Shown here piece after piece: positions 18,814 through 26,922 of a stretch of 64,000 nucleotides of DNA (position 1 is its first letter; every line of letters begins with the position of its first letter). The notes under the pieces were generated by a model, which saw only the letters and a list, made by a program, of their open reading frames with translations, did no database searches and was not told the DNA's origin. A program made the translations under genes and the position numbers. The DNA comes from an uncultured Candidatus Pelagibacter sp. (GTDB lineage: Bacteria > Pseudomonadota > Alphaproteobacteria > Pelagibacterales > Pelagibacteraceae): the NCBI GenBank assembly GCA_905618805.1, contig CAJQSZ010000002.1, positions 1 to 64,000 on the forward strand, written 5' to 3'.

Positions 18814-19485
18814 TTATATTTTTTCCTTTCCTATTTTTCTTGCAGCAAGAATTTCTAGCCAACGTAAGAAAGGGACAAGAAAGAACCTAGATATTATATA
18901 ATAAATTATAAGTGCAGTTCCGAAGCATTGAGCAGATAACCATGTAATTGCATTAATCTGTTTTGCTTCAAATGTTAAATCAACAACTGTGACTAATGCA
19001 ACTAATGCAGTAGCTTTTAAAAGTTCTACAGTTAAATTTGCTGCTGGTGGAAGTATAATTGGAAAAATTTGAGGGATAATAATTCTTCTCATTCTTTTTG
19101 CTGGACTTAAATTTAATGCATAAGCTCCCTCCCACTGACCTTTAGGTACTGCTAAGATTCCACCTCTTACAATTTCTGCTCCATATGCACCAAAATTTAA
19201 TCCTATTGCAACTACACCTGATGTGAATGCTTCTAGTGATAAACCAAAGAAAGGTAGCACATAATAAAACCAAAATAATTGAACCATTAAAGATGTTCCT
19301 CTAAAAAATTCTATATAGACAGTTGCAATGCCTTGAATAACTGAATTATTTGATACCCTCATTAGTCCAAAAATTATTGAAATAAGTGCATAAAGAATAG
19401 TAGCACAAATTAATACTTTAACTGTAGTAACCGTTCCTAATAATAGTGTAGATCCATGTTCAACTAAAAATGAAAAATAACTCAA
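18814..19485 (-). CDS. Polar amino-acid/ectoine-type ABC permease (EhuC-like)
   Basis: This 223-aa polytopic permease of the same family as its neighbour has the EAA loop EIVRGGILAVPKGQWEGAYAL near 105. It is the first permease after the binding-protein gene, separated from it by 79 nt that contain an intrinsic terminator. Expression should therefore be lower than that of the binding protein. Confidence 0.85.
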   Translation of the reverse strand: MSYFSFLVEHGSTLLLGTVTTVKVLICATILYALISIIFGLMRVSNNSVIQGIATVYIEFFRGTSLMVQLFWFYYVLPFFGLSLEAFTSGVVAIGLNFGAYGAEIVRGGILAVPKGQWEGAYALNLSPAKRMRRIIIPQIFPIILPPAANLTVELLKATALVALVTVVDLTFEAKQINAITWLSAQCFGTALIIYYIISRFFLVPFLRWLEILAARKIGKEKI

Positions 19486-19514
19486 GCTTAATACCTTTAG
19501 ATTATATTTAAAAA

Positions 19515-19544
19515 AATCAGGCGACTTTTCTATATCGCCTGATT
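19515..19544 (-). terminator. Attenuating terminator between binding-protein and permease genes
   Basis: The perfect 10-bp repeat AATCAGGCGA / TCGCCTGATT has a 10-nt loop and, on the minus strand, is followed by a T-run. It lies 20 nt after the binding-protein stop and before the permease start. It probably terminates most transcripts, giving excess binding protein over membrane complex, and also protects the 3' end. Confidence 0.85.
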
Positions 19545-19564
19545 AAATTAATTTATTTTTTATA

Positions 19565-20413
19565 TTATCTGTTGCAAGCCCAAGCAGTTGTCATATGGGC
19601 AGGCTGAATTTGTGCCTCACCATATCCATACTTACCTGCTCTTTTCATCATTTTAGCTGGATTAGCCATAACTTTTGCTAATGCTTTATTAAAATTATCT
19701 TTAAATTCTGTATCAGTTTTTCTAAAACCCATACCAACTACATTTAAAGTTTCTTCAGGCATTTTTTTAGGATCAGCTATTTCAAACATACCATTGCTTT
19801 TTTCAACATGTTCTTTTCCACCAAATAATGTTTGTACAGCAACATCAGCTCTTCCAGCTTTCATAGCGGCTAGAATTCCTACCTCACCTTCAACTAACAT
19901 CATTTGACTTTCAGGCACACCATATTTTTTAGCAGCTGCAACTGTGTTAAAGCCAGCACCAGTTACAAGTTTTGCACCTGTTTTAATGACATCTGCATAA
20001 TTATAAATTCCTTTAGGATTTCCTTTTGGAACCATCATGGCATCACCAAAAACACCTATAGGATCTGAAAAGTTCATACTTTTACATCTACTAGGTGTAA
20101 TATACATACCACCAGTAATCATATCTGAACGACCAGCATTTATTCCTGGTATCAATCCTGACCATTCAAAAGTTTTAAATTCCATTTGATCTTCAGTAAT
20201 TCCCATTTCCTCAAGAACTGTCAATGCAATCATATTAACAAATCCTAAGGGTTGACCATTATCTCCTGCATAAGCCCATGGCACAGCAGTACCAAATCCA
20301 AGTCTTAACTTGCCACCATTTTTTAGTTTGTTAGTTAACGTTTCGGCACTAACTGTAGAAATACTAAAAAGGATTACAAGAAAAACTCCAATTGATTTTA
20401 AAAATTTATTCAT
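19565..20413 (-). CDS. Periplasmic solute-binding protein, ectoine/hydroxyectoine (EhuB)-like
   Basis: This is a family 3 (SBP_bac_3) binding protein of 282 aa with a signal peptide (about 1-23, ending VSA). The stretches EFKTFEWSGLIPGINAGRSD and GGMYITPSRCKSMNFSDP closely resemble EhuB from rhizobia, including the Cys in TPSRCK and the C-terminal Cys (TTAWACNR) that may form a disulfide. Ectoine/hydroxyectoine import, useful as osmolyte or N source, is my best guess from memory of EhuB; another polar amino acid is possible. It has its own leader with AAGGA before the ATG. Confidence 0.75.
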   Translation of the reverse strand: MNKFLKSIGVFLVILFSISTVSAETLTNKLKNGGKLRLGFGTAVPWAYAGDNGQPLGFVNMIALTVLEEMGITEDQMEFKTFEWSGLIPGINAGRSDMITGGMYITPSRCKSMNFSDPIGVFGDAMMVPKGNPKGIYNYADVIKTGAKLVTGAGFNTVAAAKKYGVPESQMMLVEGEVGILAAMKAGRADVAVQTLFGGKEHVEKSNGMFEIADPKKMPEETLNVVGMGFRKTDTEFKDNFNKALAKVMANPAKMMKRAGKYGYGEAQIQPAHMTTAWACNR

Positions 20414-20487
20414 TTTTATTCCTTTATTTAAGTTTATTTTAATAATTAAAACAAAAATGAAGTTGTTTGTACATCAAAAAAGTTAAT

Positions 20488-20502
20488 GCAACTTAAAGTT
20501 GC
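20488..20502 (-). terminator. Short hairpin after the MOSC gene
   Basis: The palindrome GCAACT-TAA-AGTTGC lies 19 nt after the MOSC stop and is followed on the minus strand by TTAACTTTTTT. It is a weak terminator candidate for the MOSC transcript, upstream of the binding-protein gene. Confidence 0.4.
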
Positions 20503-20520
20503 TTAAACAAAATATTTTTT

Positions 20521-21312
20521 CTAGCTGCTGATCTCTAGCTTATCACCTGAGTTAATTTCACCATCATCTAGCGCAGTTAAATAAATTCCCATTTCAAAAT
20601 GATCATATTTTTTTTTTAATAATTGAAGCAAATTTAAAGAATTGTCATCTGTTTTTGGTTTTAAATTAATTGCAACACATCTTGGGATATTTTTTTCAAC
20701 CTTAAAAGATACATTGTTGATCGTGATAATTTTTCCTATCCATTCTCGTTCTTGCCAAGGACCTAATCCATCTATACAGATATTTCCTCTAAATCTTGGG
20801 ACTTCAATTTTTTTATCAATTTTTTTTTGAAAATCATTAATACTTTGTATGTTTAAGAGTGAAACTGAATTAATAAAATCAATTTTGTTTGAAATAGAAG
20901 TGTCAAAAAAAGGGAATTTTTCATTTTTCATCAAAATTATTGGCTCTTTTAAAGAATTTTCTAATTCAATAATTTTATTTGAAAGTAATTGACGCTCACT
21001 TAATTCATTGACATTAATTGTTAAAACTTCTTGATCCTTGGACATTAATGTTAATTTGTTTTCCTTAAACAAAAAATTATATTTATTTAGGACTGGAGAA
21101 TTTTTAAGAGTTAAAACTTTATTCCATTTACCTTTTCTCTCTTCAGGGCTTTTTTCGAATAATCGTGCATTATCCAATTCTAGGTTTTTGGCAAATGCAA
21201 AAATTCTATCTCCTACAATTCCAATATTTTTTTTAATTGTACATCTATCAATACTTTGAAATGATATAGATTTTACTGGACAATAATTTATTGAAGAAAT
21301 AGTTGTGCTCAT
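20521..21312 (-). CDS. MOSC-domain protein (YcbX/mARC-like)
   Basis: This 263-aa protein has an N-terminal MOSC beta-barrel (SSINYCPVKS) and a C-terminal MOSC domain with FRGNICIDG and KNIPRCVAINLKP. The Cys in PRC matches the molybdenum-liganding Cys of YcbX/mARC proteins, which reduce N-hydroxylated compounds with an electron-transfer partner. No ferredoxin domain is fused here. The reaction is inferred from the family. It is transcribed away from the long gene-free region at 21313-21962. Confidence 0.75.
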   Translation of the reverse strand: MSTTISSINYCPVKSISFQSIDRCTIKKNIGIVGDRIFAFAKNLELDNARLFEKSPEERKGKWNKVLTLKNSPVLNKYNFLFKENKLTLMSKDQEVLTINVNELSERQLLSNKIIELENSLKEPIILMKNEKFPFFDTSISNKIDFINSVSLLNIQSINDFQKKIDKKIEVPRFRGNICIDGLGPWQEREWIGKIITINNVSFKVEKNIPRCVAINLKPKTDDNSLNLLQLLKKKYDHFEMGIYLTALDDGEINSGDKLEISS

Positions 21313-21330
21313 ATAATATTTTTAAATAAT

Positions 21331-21444
21331 ATGCCTAAATTGTCTTCAAATCAACTTCAAGAGTATACTGAATTTTCTAGTAAAGTTGAAGAAAGTATTT
21401 ACAGGGCCAAAAAGCATTTACTAAAGACCAATGGTGATTACTAA
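21331..21444 (+). other. Micro-ORF of 37 aa, uncertain
   Basis: An ATG-initiated frame encodes a charged, soluble 37-residue peptide (begins MPKLSSNQLQEY). It overlaps the next micro-ORF (29 aa, to 21520) by 14 nt. There is no clear Shine-Dalgarno. It could be a small gene, an upstream ORF or a decayed remnant. It is listed because the surrounding spacer is unusually long for this genome. Confidence 0.2.
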
Positions 21445-21799
21445 AGCACTATCAAGTACTCTTACAATTTGTAATAATTTAGAAGAGGTTTATATTCAAG
21501 GTTCATTAGTAGTTATGTAGGTGGAGAGAAATCTCTTGTTGTGCATATAAAATTTATCTTTCCACTTATATATCCCCCCATTTTGTAATATTTTTTCGTA
21601 ATTTTTTGCCATAATTTTTTCAGAAATATATTTTTTTTGAAATCAATTTCGGCCCCCTTTAACTGTCTGAAACAGACTATATATAGTAAACTATTAGGTT
21701 CACTTCCTGTGTAAGGGGTATTGACCTTTTAAAAACCAATGAAAAACCCAATCTGTTTAGGGTCCTAATTAATTATTGCTTTAGATATGGGGTTATTAA

Positions 21800-21821
21800 A
21801 CTAATGAATTACTAATGAATT
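21800..21821 (+). repeat. 11-bp tandem direct repeat
   Basis: ACTAATGAATT occurs twice back to back (21800-21810 and 21811-21821), about one helical turn per copy. It may be a regulator site for the downstream operon or part of the leader RNA. Confidence 0.5.
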
Positions 21822-21950
21822 TTCCGGATTCTGTGTTAATGTTTCCATAAGAACAATAAAGAGAGTGACATAACTCGTCGTTTTACTAGGTTTAAAAGGT
21901 ACTAGGGTAGTTACGAAAGTGGGATCAGTCGTCTTTAAATTTAATTATTT

Positions 21951-21957
21951 AAGGAGG
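21951..21957 (+). promoter_or_regulatory. Strong Shine-Dalgarno of the LLM gene
   Basis: AAGGAGG lies 5 nt before the ATG at 21963. Most genes in this window have weak or no visible Shine-Dalgarno, so this fixes the start and suggests efficient translation. Confidence 0.85.
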
Positions 21958-21962
21958 TTTGA

Positions 21963-23129
21963 ATGAAATTTGGATATTTTTGTAACACTACTAATTGGAA
22001 TCATAAACCATACCATCAACTATTAAATGAAACCCAAGAAATCACTACTTACTGTGATGAAAATAATTGGGACTCTATTTGGTATACGGAACATCACTTT
22101 AATCATGAAGGAATGGAAGCGTGCACAAACCCTTTAATGATGGGGGTGGACGCTGCTGCTAGAACTAAACAAATTAGAATTGGTCAAGCCTGCAATGTAA
22201 TTACTTTTCATAACCCGATACGTCTTGCAGAAGATATAGCTTTATTGGATCAATTATCAGATGGGAGAGTTGATGTTGGTATTGGTAGAGGAATATATGG
22301 CAGAGAAGCTATCAACATGAATAAAGAAGCAGACTTAAAAGATCAGGCAAAAAATTTTAGATTATTTGATGAGACTTTAACAGTAATGAAAAAAGCTTGG
22401 ACAGAAGAATTTTTTAGTCATCAAGGTGAGTTTTATACCTACCCTACCCCTGGTTTTGTTTGGCAACATGATATGAGTCCACCTAGTGAGAAATTTTTAG
22501 ATATAAAAACAAGTGAAATAAAAAAAATTAGCGTTGTTCCAAAACCGAAACAGCATCCACACCCTCCTATATGGCAAGTAGTTGATGGAGCAAGATCGAT
22601 TGAATGGGCTGCACAAAATGGTTTAAACACTATAATGTGGATACCTACCGTTAGAGCTTTAAAGAAAAGATTTGAGATTTATAGAGATGCAAAATCTAAA
22701 GCAGAAAATAGAGATGTGCCATTAGGAGAGGGTGTATCTTTAGTTAGAGATATGTTTGTAGCAGAAACTATGGAGGAAGCAGAAAAAATGGCTGGTGAAC
22801 ATATAATTAATTATATGAAATGGGTTTGTCATTGGAGAGGGTTGGGAAATCATATGGATCCAGATGAAGAGTTACCAGAAACTAAACATAAATTAGATTT
22901 ACTTAATTATGATTTTTTACATAAAAGAAATTTATTATTTGGAACCCCTGAATATGTGGTTAATAAAATAAATGAATTAAAATCTGAATTAAATTTACAA
23001 AACTTACAAGTATGGTCTAACTTTCCTGGTATGGAGCATGAAGCTTGCATGAGAAGTATAAAACTGTTTAATGATGAAGTGATACCAAAAATTAATTTAG
23101 ATAATTCAAATATAGAAAAGGCTAGTTAA
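21963..23129 (+). CDS. LLM-class (luciferase-like) flavin-dependent monooxygenase
   Basis: This 388-aa (alpha/beta)8 protein is of the bacterial luciferase family. Characteristic stretches are WDSIWYTEHHFNHEG (His-His, near 40), IRIGQACNVITFHNPIRLAEDIALLDQLSDGRV and the loop GIGRGIYGREA. The EHHF signature places it with luciferase/limonene-monooxygenase-like enzymes, not the SsuD group. Such enzymes use reduced FMN and O2. No flavin reductase is encoded nearby, so one must come from elsewhere. It is first gene of a five-gene plus-strand run and overlaps the next gene by 1 nt (TAATG). The substrate is unknown. Confidence 0.8.
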   Translation: MKFGYFCNTTNWNHKPYHQLLNETQEITTYCDENNWDSIWYTEHHFNHEGMEACTNPLMMGVDAAARTKQIRIGQACNVITFHNPIRLAEDIALLDQLSDGRVDVGIGRGIYGREAINMNKEADLKDQAKNFRLFDETLTVMKKAWTEEFFSHQGEFYTYPTPGFVWQHDMSPPSEKFLDIKTSEIKKISVVPKPKQHPHPPIWQVVDGARSIEWAAQNGLNTIMWIPTVRALKKRFEIYRDAKSKAENRDVPLGEGVSLVRDMFVAETMEEAEKMAGEHIINYMKWVCHWRGLGNHMDPDEELPETKHKLDLLNYDFLHKRNLLFGTPEYVVNKINELKSELNLQNLQVWSNFPGMEHEACMRSIKLFNDEVIPKINLDNSNIEKAS

Positions 23130-23716
23130 TGAAACTTGAATTAAGAAAATTTACAAAATTTGTTGATAAAACTTTTATTGAAGGTGGTAAAGAAGCTAAG
23201 GAACCAGTGTTATTAGTATCTGTTGCTGCTGTATTTAAAAATCCATGGCATGGAAAAGGTTTTGTTGAAGACTTAAAACCAATTATTTTAGATTTAGCTC
23301 CTAAACTAGGTACTATTCTAGTCTCAGAATTAATAAAAGAAATGGGCTCTCCTGAAAAAATCTTAGCTTATGGTAAGGCTGGAACTGTCGGATTAAATGG
23401 CGAAATTGAGCATGCATCTGCATTTATTCATACATTAAGATTTGGAAACAAATTTAGAGATGCTGTTGGGGGCACTTCTTATTTAAGTTTTACCAATACA
23501 AGAGGCCCTGCTGGGTCTAAAATGTCAATTCCAATGATGCATAAAACAGATTCTGGTCTAAGACCTTATTATCTTACACATGAATTCACTATTCATGACG
23601 CCCCATTTGACGATGAAATAGTAATAGCAATTGGTGGTGCATCAAGTGGTAGAGCACATGCTAGAACTGGTGATAGATATCAAGATATGAAGGAAATGGG
23701 ACTAGATCCCAAATAA
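23129..23716 (+). CDS. DUF1185 ('amino acid synthesis') family protein
   Basis: This 195-aa soluble protein matches, by recall, the DUF1185/PF06684 family, whose name 'amino acid synthesis' has no biochemical basis known to me. Conserved-looking parts are AYGKAGTVGLNGEIEHASAFIHTLRFGNKFRDAVGG (Gly/His-rich, near 85-120), SIPMMHKTD and IGGASSGRAHAR near the C-terminus. It is embedded between the monooxygenase (1-nt overlap) and a hydrolase (4 nt), so it likely acts in the same pathway, perhaps on a ring or amide intermediate. That role is inference. Confidence 0.65.
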   Translation: MKLELRKFTKFVDKTFIEGGKEAKEPVLLVSVAAVFKNPWHGKGFVEDLKPIILDLAPKLGTILVSELIKEMGSPEKILAYGKAGTVGLNGEIEHASAFIHTLRFGNKFRDAVGGTSYLSFTNTRGPAGSKMSIPMMHKTDSGLRPYYLTHEFTIHDAPFDDEIVIAIGGASSGRAHARTGDRYQDMKEMGLDPK

Positions 23717-23720
23717 ATTG

Positions 23721-24503
23721 ATGCCTCACAATTTTGATCCTAGTCAAAATTATCATTCATTCATTGATAATAAAACTGAGCCATTAGTTTTCGTTCATGG
23801 TGTTGGTCTAGATCACAAAATGTGGGACTCTCAAATTACTGCTTTAAATAACTACTCAATAATTACCTATGATTTATTAGGGCATGGAAAAACTCCTTAC
23901 AATAAAGAAGAGGTCACATTAAATGATTTTTCAGATCAACTAGATTATTTATTGAAATTTTTAAAAATTGATAAAATTAACCTTGTGGGTTTCTCTCTAG
24001 GATCATTAATTGCATTAGATTTTGCATCAAAATTTCAAGATAAATTAAAAAGCCTTACTGTAATAGGAACAACATATAAAAGAACTGCAGAACAAAGAGC
24101 TTTAGTTATAGAAAGATTTGAGCAGGCTAAGCTAAATAAACCTATTTCAAAGCAGGCACTAAAAAGATGGTTCACAGATAAATATTTAGATAACCATCCA
24201 GAAATTTATGATCAATTTATCAAAATTTTGACAAAAGATGGTGATAATCATCTGAACTTTTTAAAAGCTTACAAGCTATTTGCTTATCACCAAGATGATG
24301 TTGGTATAATTAAAAATATTAAAACTAAAACTCTTGTCATGACGGGGTCAGGTGATTCAGGCTCCACAGTTCAGATGTCAAAATCCTTATCTGATGATTT
24401 AATGAATTCAAGTTTTATTGAAATAAATAATGGAAAACATCTTTGTAGTATAGAGTGTGCAGATGATGTTAATATTAATCTTAAAAATTTTATTAATAAT
24501 TAA
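23721..24503 (+). CDS. Alpha/beta-hydrolase fold esterase/lactonase
   Basis: This 260-aa hydrolase has the oxyanion region FVHGVGLDHKMWD (near 25), nucleophile elbow GFSLGS (Ser near 97), a likely acid Asp in MTGSGDSGS and the catalytic His in NNGKHLCSIE (near 242). It resembles 3-oxoadipate enol-lactonase and RutD-type enzymes. I start at ATG 23721; an in-frame TTG lies one codon earlier. It directly abuts the aldehyde dehydrogenase gene (stop then ATG). Confidence 0.8.
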   Translation: MPHNFDPSQNYHSFIDNKTEPLVFVHGVGLDHKMWDSQITALNNYSIITYDLLGHGKTPYNKEEVTLNDFSDQLDYLLKFLKIDKINLVGFSLGSLIALDFASKFQDKLKSLTVIGTTYKRTAEQRALVIERFEQAKLNKPISKQALKRWFTDKYLDNHPEIYDQFIKILTKDGDNHLNFLKAYKLFAYHQDDVGIIKNIKTKTLVMTGSGDSGSTVQMSKSLSDDLMNSSFIEINNGKHLCSIECADDVNINLKNFINN

Positions 24504-25985
24504 ATGACAAAAATTAGAAACTTTAAAATGTTTATAGATGGCCAGTGGGTTGACTCTGAGTCTGGCAAAACAATTGAAACTTTAAATCCAGAGAATAACG
24601 AAGTTTGGGCAACTGTACCCGAGGCAAGTACAAAAGATGTTGATAAAGCAGTTAAGGCTGCACAAAAAGCTTTTGAAAACTCGTGGTCTAATTTACATCC
24701 AAGAGAAAGAGCTAAATATTTAAGATCTCTAGCAGATCAATTAAGAGATAATGCTGAACATCTTGGTACTATTGAAACTGTTGATACAGGAAAAATTTTT
24801 AGGGAGACCAAAACACAAGCTAGCTATATTGCGGAATATTATGATTACTTTGCGGGTCTTGCAGATAAAGTTGAAGGCACTGTTGTGCCAATAGATAAAC
24901 CAGATATGCAAGTAACAACAACCAGAATTCCTATTGGTGTAGTCGCTGCAATCATTCCATGGAATTCTCAAATGTTATTAACTGCTGTAAAACTAGCACC
25001 GGCATTAGCAATGGGAAATACAGTGGTAATAAAAGCTTCTGAACTTGCACCCGTAACTTTATTAGAATTTGCAAAATTAGTTGAAAAGTCAGGAATACCA
25101 AAAGGAGTAGTTAATATAATCACAGGTTTAGGTGACCCTTGTGGAAAGGCGCTAACTACACATAATCTTGTGGAAAGAATTGCATTCACTGGTGGGCCTG
25201 AAACAGCAAAACATATTATAAAAAATTCTGCTGAAAACTTATCCCAAGTTAGTTTGGAGCTTGGTGGAAAAAGCCCAGTCGTTGTATTTAATGATGCTGA
25301 ACAAGAAAATGCTCTTAATGGAATTACTGCGGGAATTTTTGGTGCAAGTGGCCAGAGTTGCATTGCAGGATCAAGGCTTTATATCCAGTCTGAAATATAT
25401 GATGAATTTTTAAATAAATTAGTAGCAAAAGCAGAAAAGATAAAATTGGGCGCACCAATGGATAAAGATACTCAAATGGGTCCTTTAAATAGTTTTAAGC
25501 AGTTAGAAAATATTGAAAAAAATATTAAAACTACTGTTGAACAAGGTGGAATAATTAGGTGTGGAGGCAAAAGATCCAGCATATCCAATAAAGGTTATTA
25601 TTTTCCTGCAACAATAATTGAATGTGAAAATCATAACTTACCTGCAGCTGAAAATGAATTATTTGGCCCAGTATTATCTGTAATGAAATTTGATACAGAA
25701 GAACAGGCTATTAAATTAATGAATGATAATAAGTACGGATTGTCTTCTGGGGTTTATTCATCCAACCTTGGAAGGGGTATGAGGGTATCTAAAGCTGTTA
25801 GAGCAGGAATAGTTTTCGTAAATACATATAGGTTAATTTCTCCTATGGCACCATTTGGAGGAATTAAAGATAGTGGTTATGGAAAAGAGGCAGGCATTGA
25901 GTCTATTAAAGAATATACAAGAATAAAAACGACATGGTATAATTCTTCGGATAAACCGATGACTGACCCATTCACTATGGGTTAA
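24504..25985 (+). CDS. NAD(P)-dependent aldehyde dehydrogenase
   Basis: This 493-aa ALDH superfamily member oxidises an aldehyde or semialdehyde to the acid. The general base Glu lies in SLELGGKSP (near 250), and the nucleophile Cys in GASGQSCIAGSR (near 287). Cofactor residues are in VAAIIPWNSQM and IKASELAP, and the C-terminal FGGIKDSGYGKEAG is typical. Sequence flavour is betaine-aldehyde/2-hydroxymuconic-semialdehyde-like; the substrate is not resolved. It is the fourth gene of the LLM cluster. Confidence 0.88.
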   Translation: MTKIRNFKMFIDGQWVDSESGKTIETLNPENNEVWATVPEASTKDVDKAVKAAQKAFENSWSNLHPRERAKYLRSLADQLRDNAEHLGTIETVDTGKIFRETKTQASYIAEYYDYFAGLADKVEGTVVPIDKPDMQVTTTRIPIGVVAAIIPWNSQMLLTAVKLAPALAMGNTVVIKASELAPVTLLEFAKLVEKSGIPKGVVNIITGLGDPCGKALTTHNLVERIAFTGGPETAKHIIKNSAENLSQVSLELGGKSPVVVFNDAEQENALNGITAGIFGASGQSCIAGSRLYIQSEIYDEFLNKLVAKAEKIKLGAPMDKDTQMGPLNSFKQLENIEKNIKTTVEQGGIIRCGGKRSSISNKGYYFPATIIECENHNLPAAENELFGPVLSVMKFDTEEQAIKLMNDNKYGLSSGVYSSNLGRGMRVSKAVRAGIVFVNTYRLISPMAPFGGIKDSGYGKEAGIESIKEYTRIKTTWYNSSDKPMTDPFTMG

Positions 25986-25989
25986 ATAT

Positions 25990-26847
25990 TTGACTGCAAG
26001 ACACTATATTTTAGTTTTATTTATTATGTTTGTTTTTGGAAGTTCATATCCAATTAATAAACTTGCCTTAAATACTTCCCTGCCACCTATGTTAGCTGGA
26101 TCTTTAAGAATGTTTATACTTTTTATTTGCCTTCTTCCATTTTGCAAATTCAAAATTCCAGATAGAAGATATTTTCTTCCATTAATAGGTTTTTCCTTGT
26201 CAATGGGTTTTGGTGTAATATTTTTTTTAAATTTATCTTTAGGAAAAGCAACTTTTGTTGCTCCAATAATTATAGGCGCACAACTTGCAATACCTTTTGC
26301 AATTCTTGCTAGCTCAATTTTTCTTGGAGAAAAAGTTAATACTAAACAATGGTTATTAATATTGATTTCTTTTTTTGGAATTTTTATGATTGGATACGAT
26401 CCAAATTTAAAAGGAGAAATTTATGCAATTTTTTTATGTAGCGTTTCAGCTTTTTTTTATGGAATTTCAAGTGTGCTCTCGAGATATATAAAAGAAGTAG
26501 ATGTAAAATTTACAAATATGGTTATGGGGTTTACTGGCTTTATAACTATTTTATTATTTTCAGTTTTCTCTGAAGGTAATACAATCAATCATTTAATGAA
26601 CATAAATACTAATACTTGGCTTCTTTTACTTCATAACGGAATATCAGTATCTGTTATTGCTCATACCTCTATGTTTTATCTTTATAAATTTTATTCAGTT
26701 AATAAGGTTATGCCCTTCTACTCTTTATTCCCAATATTTGGTTTAATCCTAACTTTCTTAATTTTTGAAGAAATTCCTTCACTACTTAGTGCAATTGGTG
26801 GGACAATTGTGATTATTTCGGTCTATCAGCTTCAAAAAATAAAATAA
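25990..26847 (+). CDS. EamA/DMT-superfamily permease
   Basis: This 285-aa protein has about ten hydrophobic helices in two EamA repeats; the conserved pattern FGSSYPINKLAL is near the N-terminus. Such proteins move amino acids, nucleobases or other small metabolites, often outward. The start appears to be TTG at 25990, since the first ATG would cut into the first helix. It is the fifth gene of the LLM run, 4 nt after the aldehyde dehydrogenase, so it probably handles a substrate or product of that pathway. Confidence 0.75.
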   Translation: MTARHYILVLFIMFVFGSSYPINKLALNTSLPPMLAGSLRMFILFICLLPFCKFKIPDRRYFLPLIGFSLSMGFGVIFFLNLSLGKATFVAPIIIGAQLAIPFAILASSIFLGEKVNTKQWLLILISFFGIFMIGYDPNLKGEIYAIFLCSVSAFFYGISSVLSRYIKEVDVKFTNMVMGFTGFITILLFSVFSEGNTINHLMNINTNTWLLLLHNGISVSVIAHTSMFYLYKFYSVNKVMPFYSLFPIFGLILTFLIFEEIPSLLSAIGGTIVIISVYQLQKIK

Positions 26848-26922
26848 ATCATCTATTGAAAATTTTTTAAAATAAGCTTTAATTTCTCTTTTATAAATTG
26901 TTAACAATCAAAGAGGAAAATA

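Larger units (their letters stand above)
21313..21962 (+). other. 650-nt gene-free region upstream of the LLM operon
   Basis: This is by far the longest stretch without a convincing gene. It holds two overlapping micro-ORFs at its left (21331-21444, 37 aa; 21431-21520, 29 aa) that match nothing I know. A foldable segment follows (8-bp stem 21518-21525 with 21561-21568, enclosing a small AGAG/CTCT hairpin), then two short palindromes (21665-21677 GTCTG/CAGAC and 21683-21694 ATAGT/ACTAT), an exact 11-bp tandem repeat (21800-21821) and a strong Shine-Dalgarno. It probably contains the promoter and a long, structured 5' leader of the plus-strand operon. No known riboswitch class is recognised. 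Confidence 0.55.

Noticed and set aside
21518-21568. GGAGAGA-containing fold considered as a glycine riboswitch
   Set aside because: The conserved glycine-aptamer elements after the first stem (GAAGG, AGGCAAA, GGAC) are missing. Only a generic stem remains.
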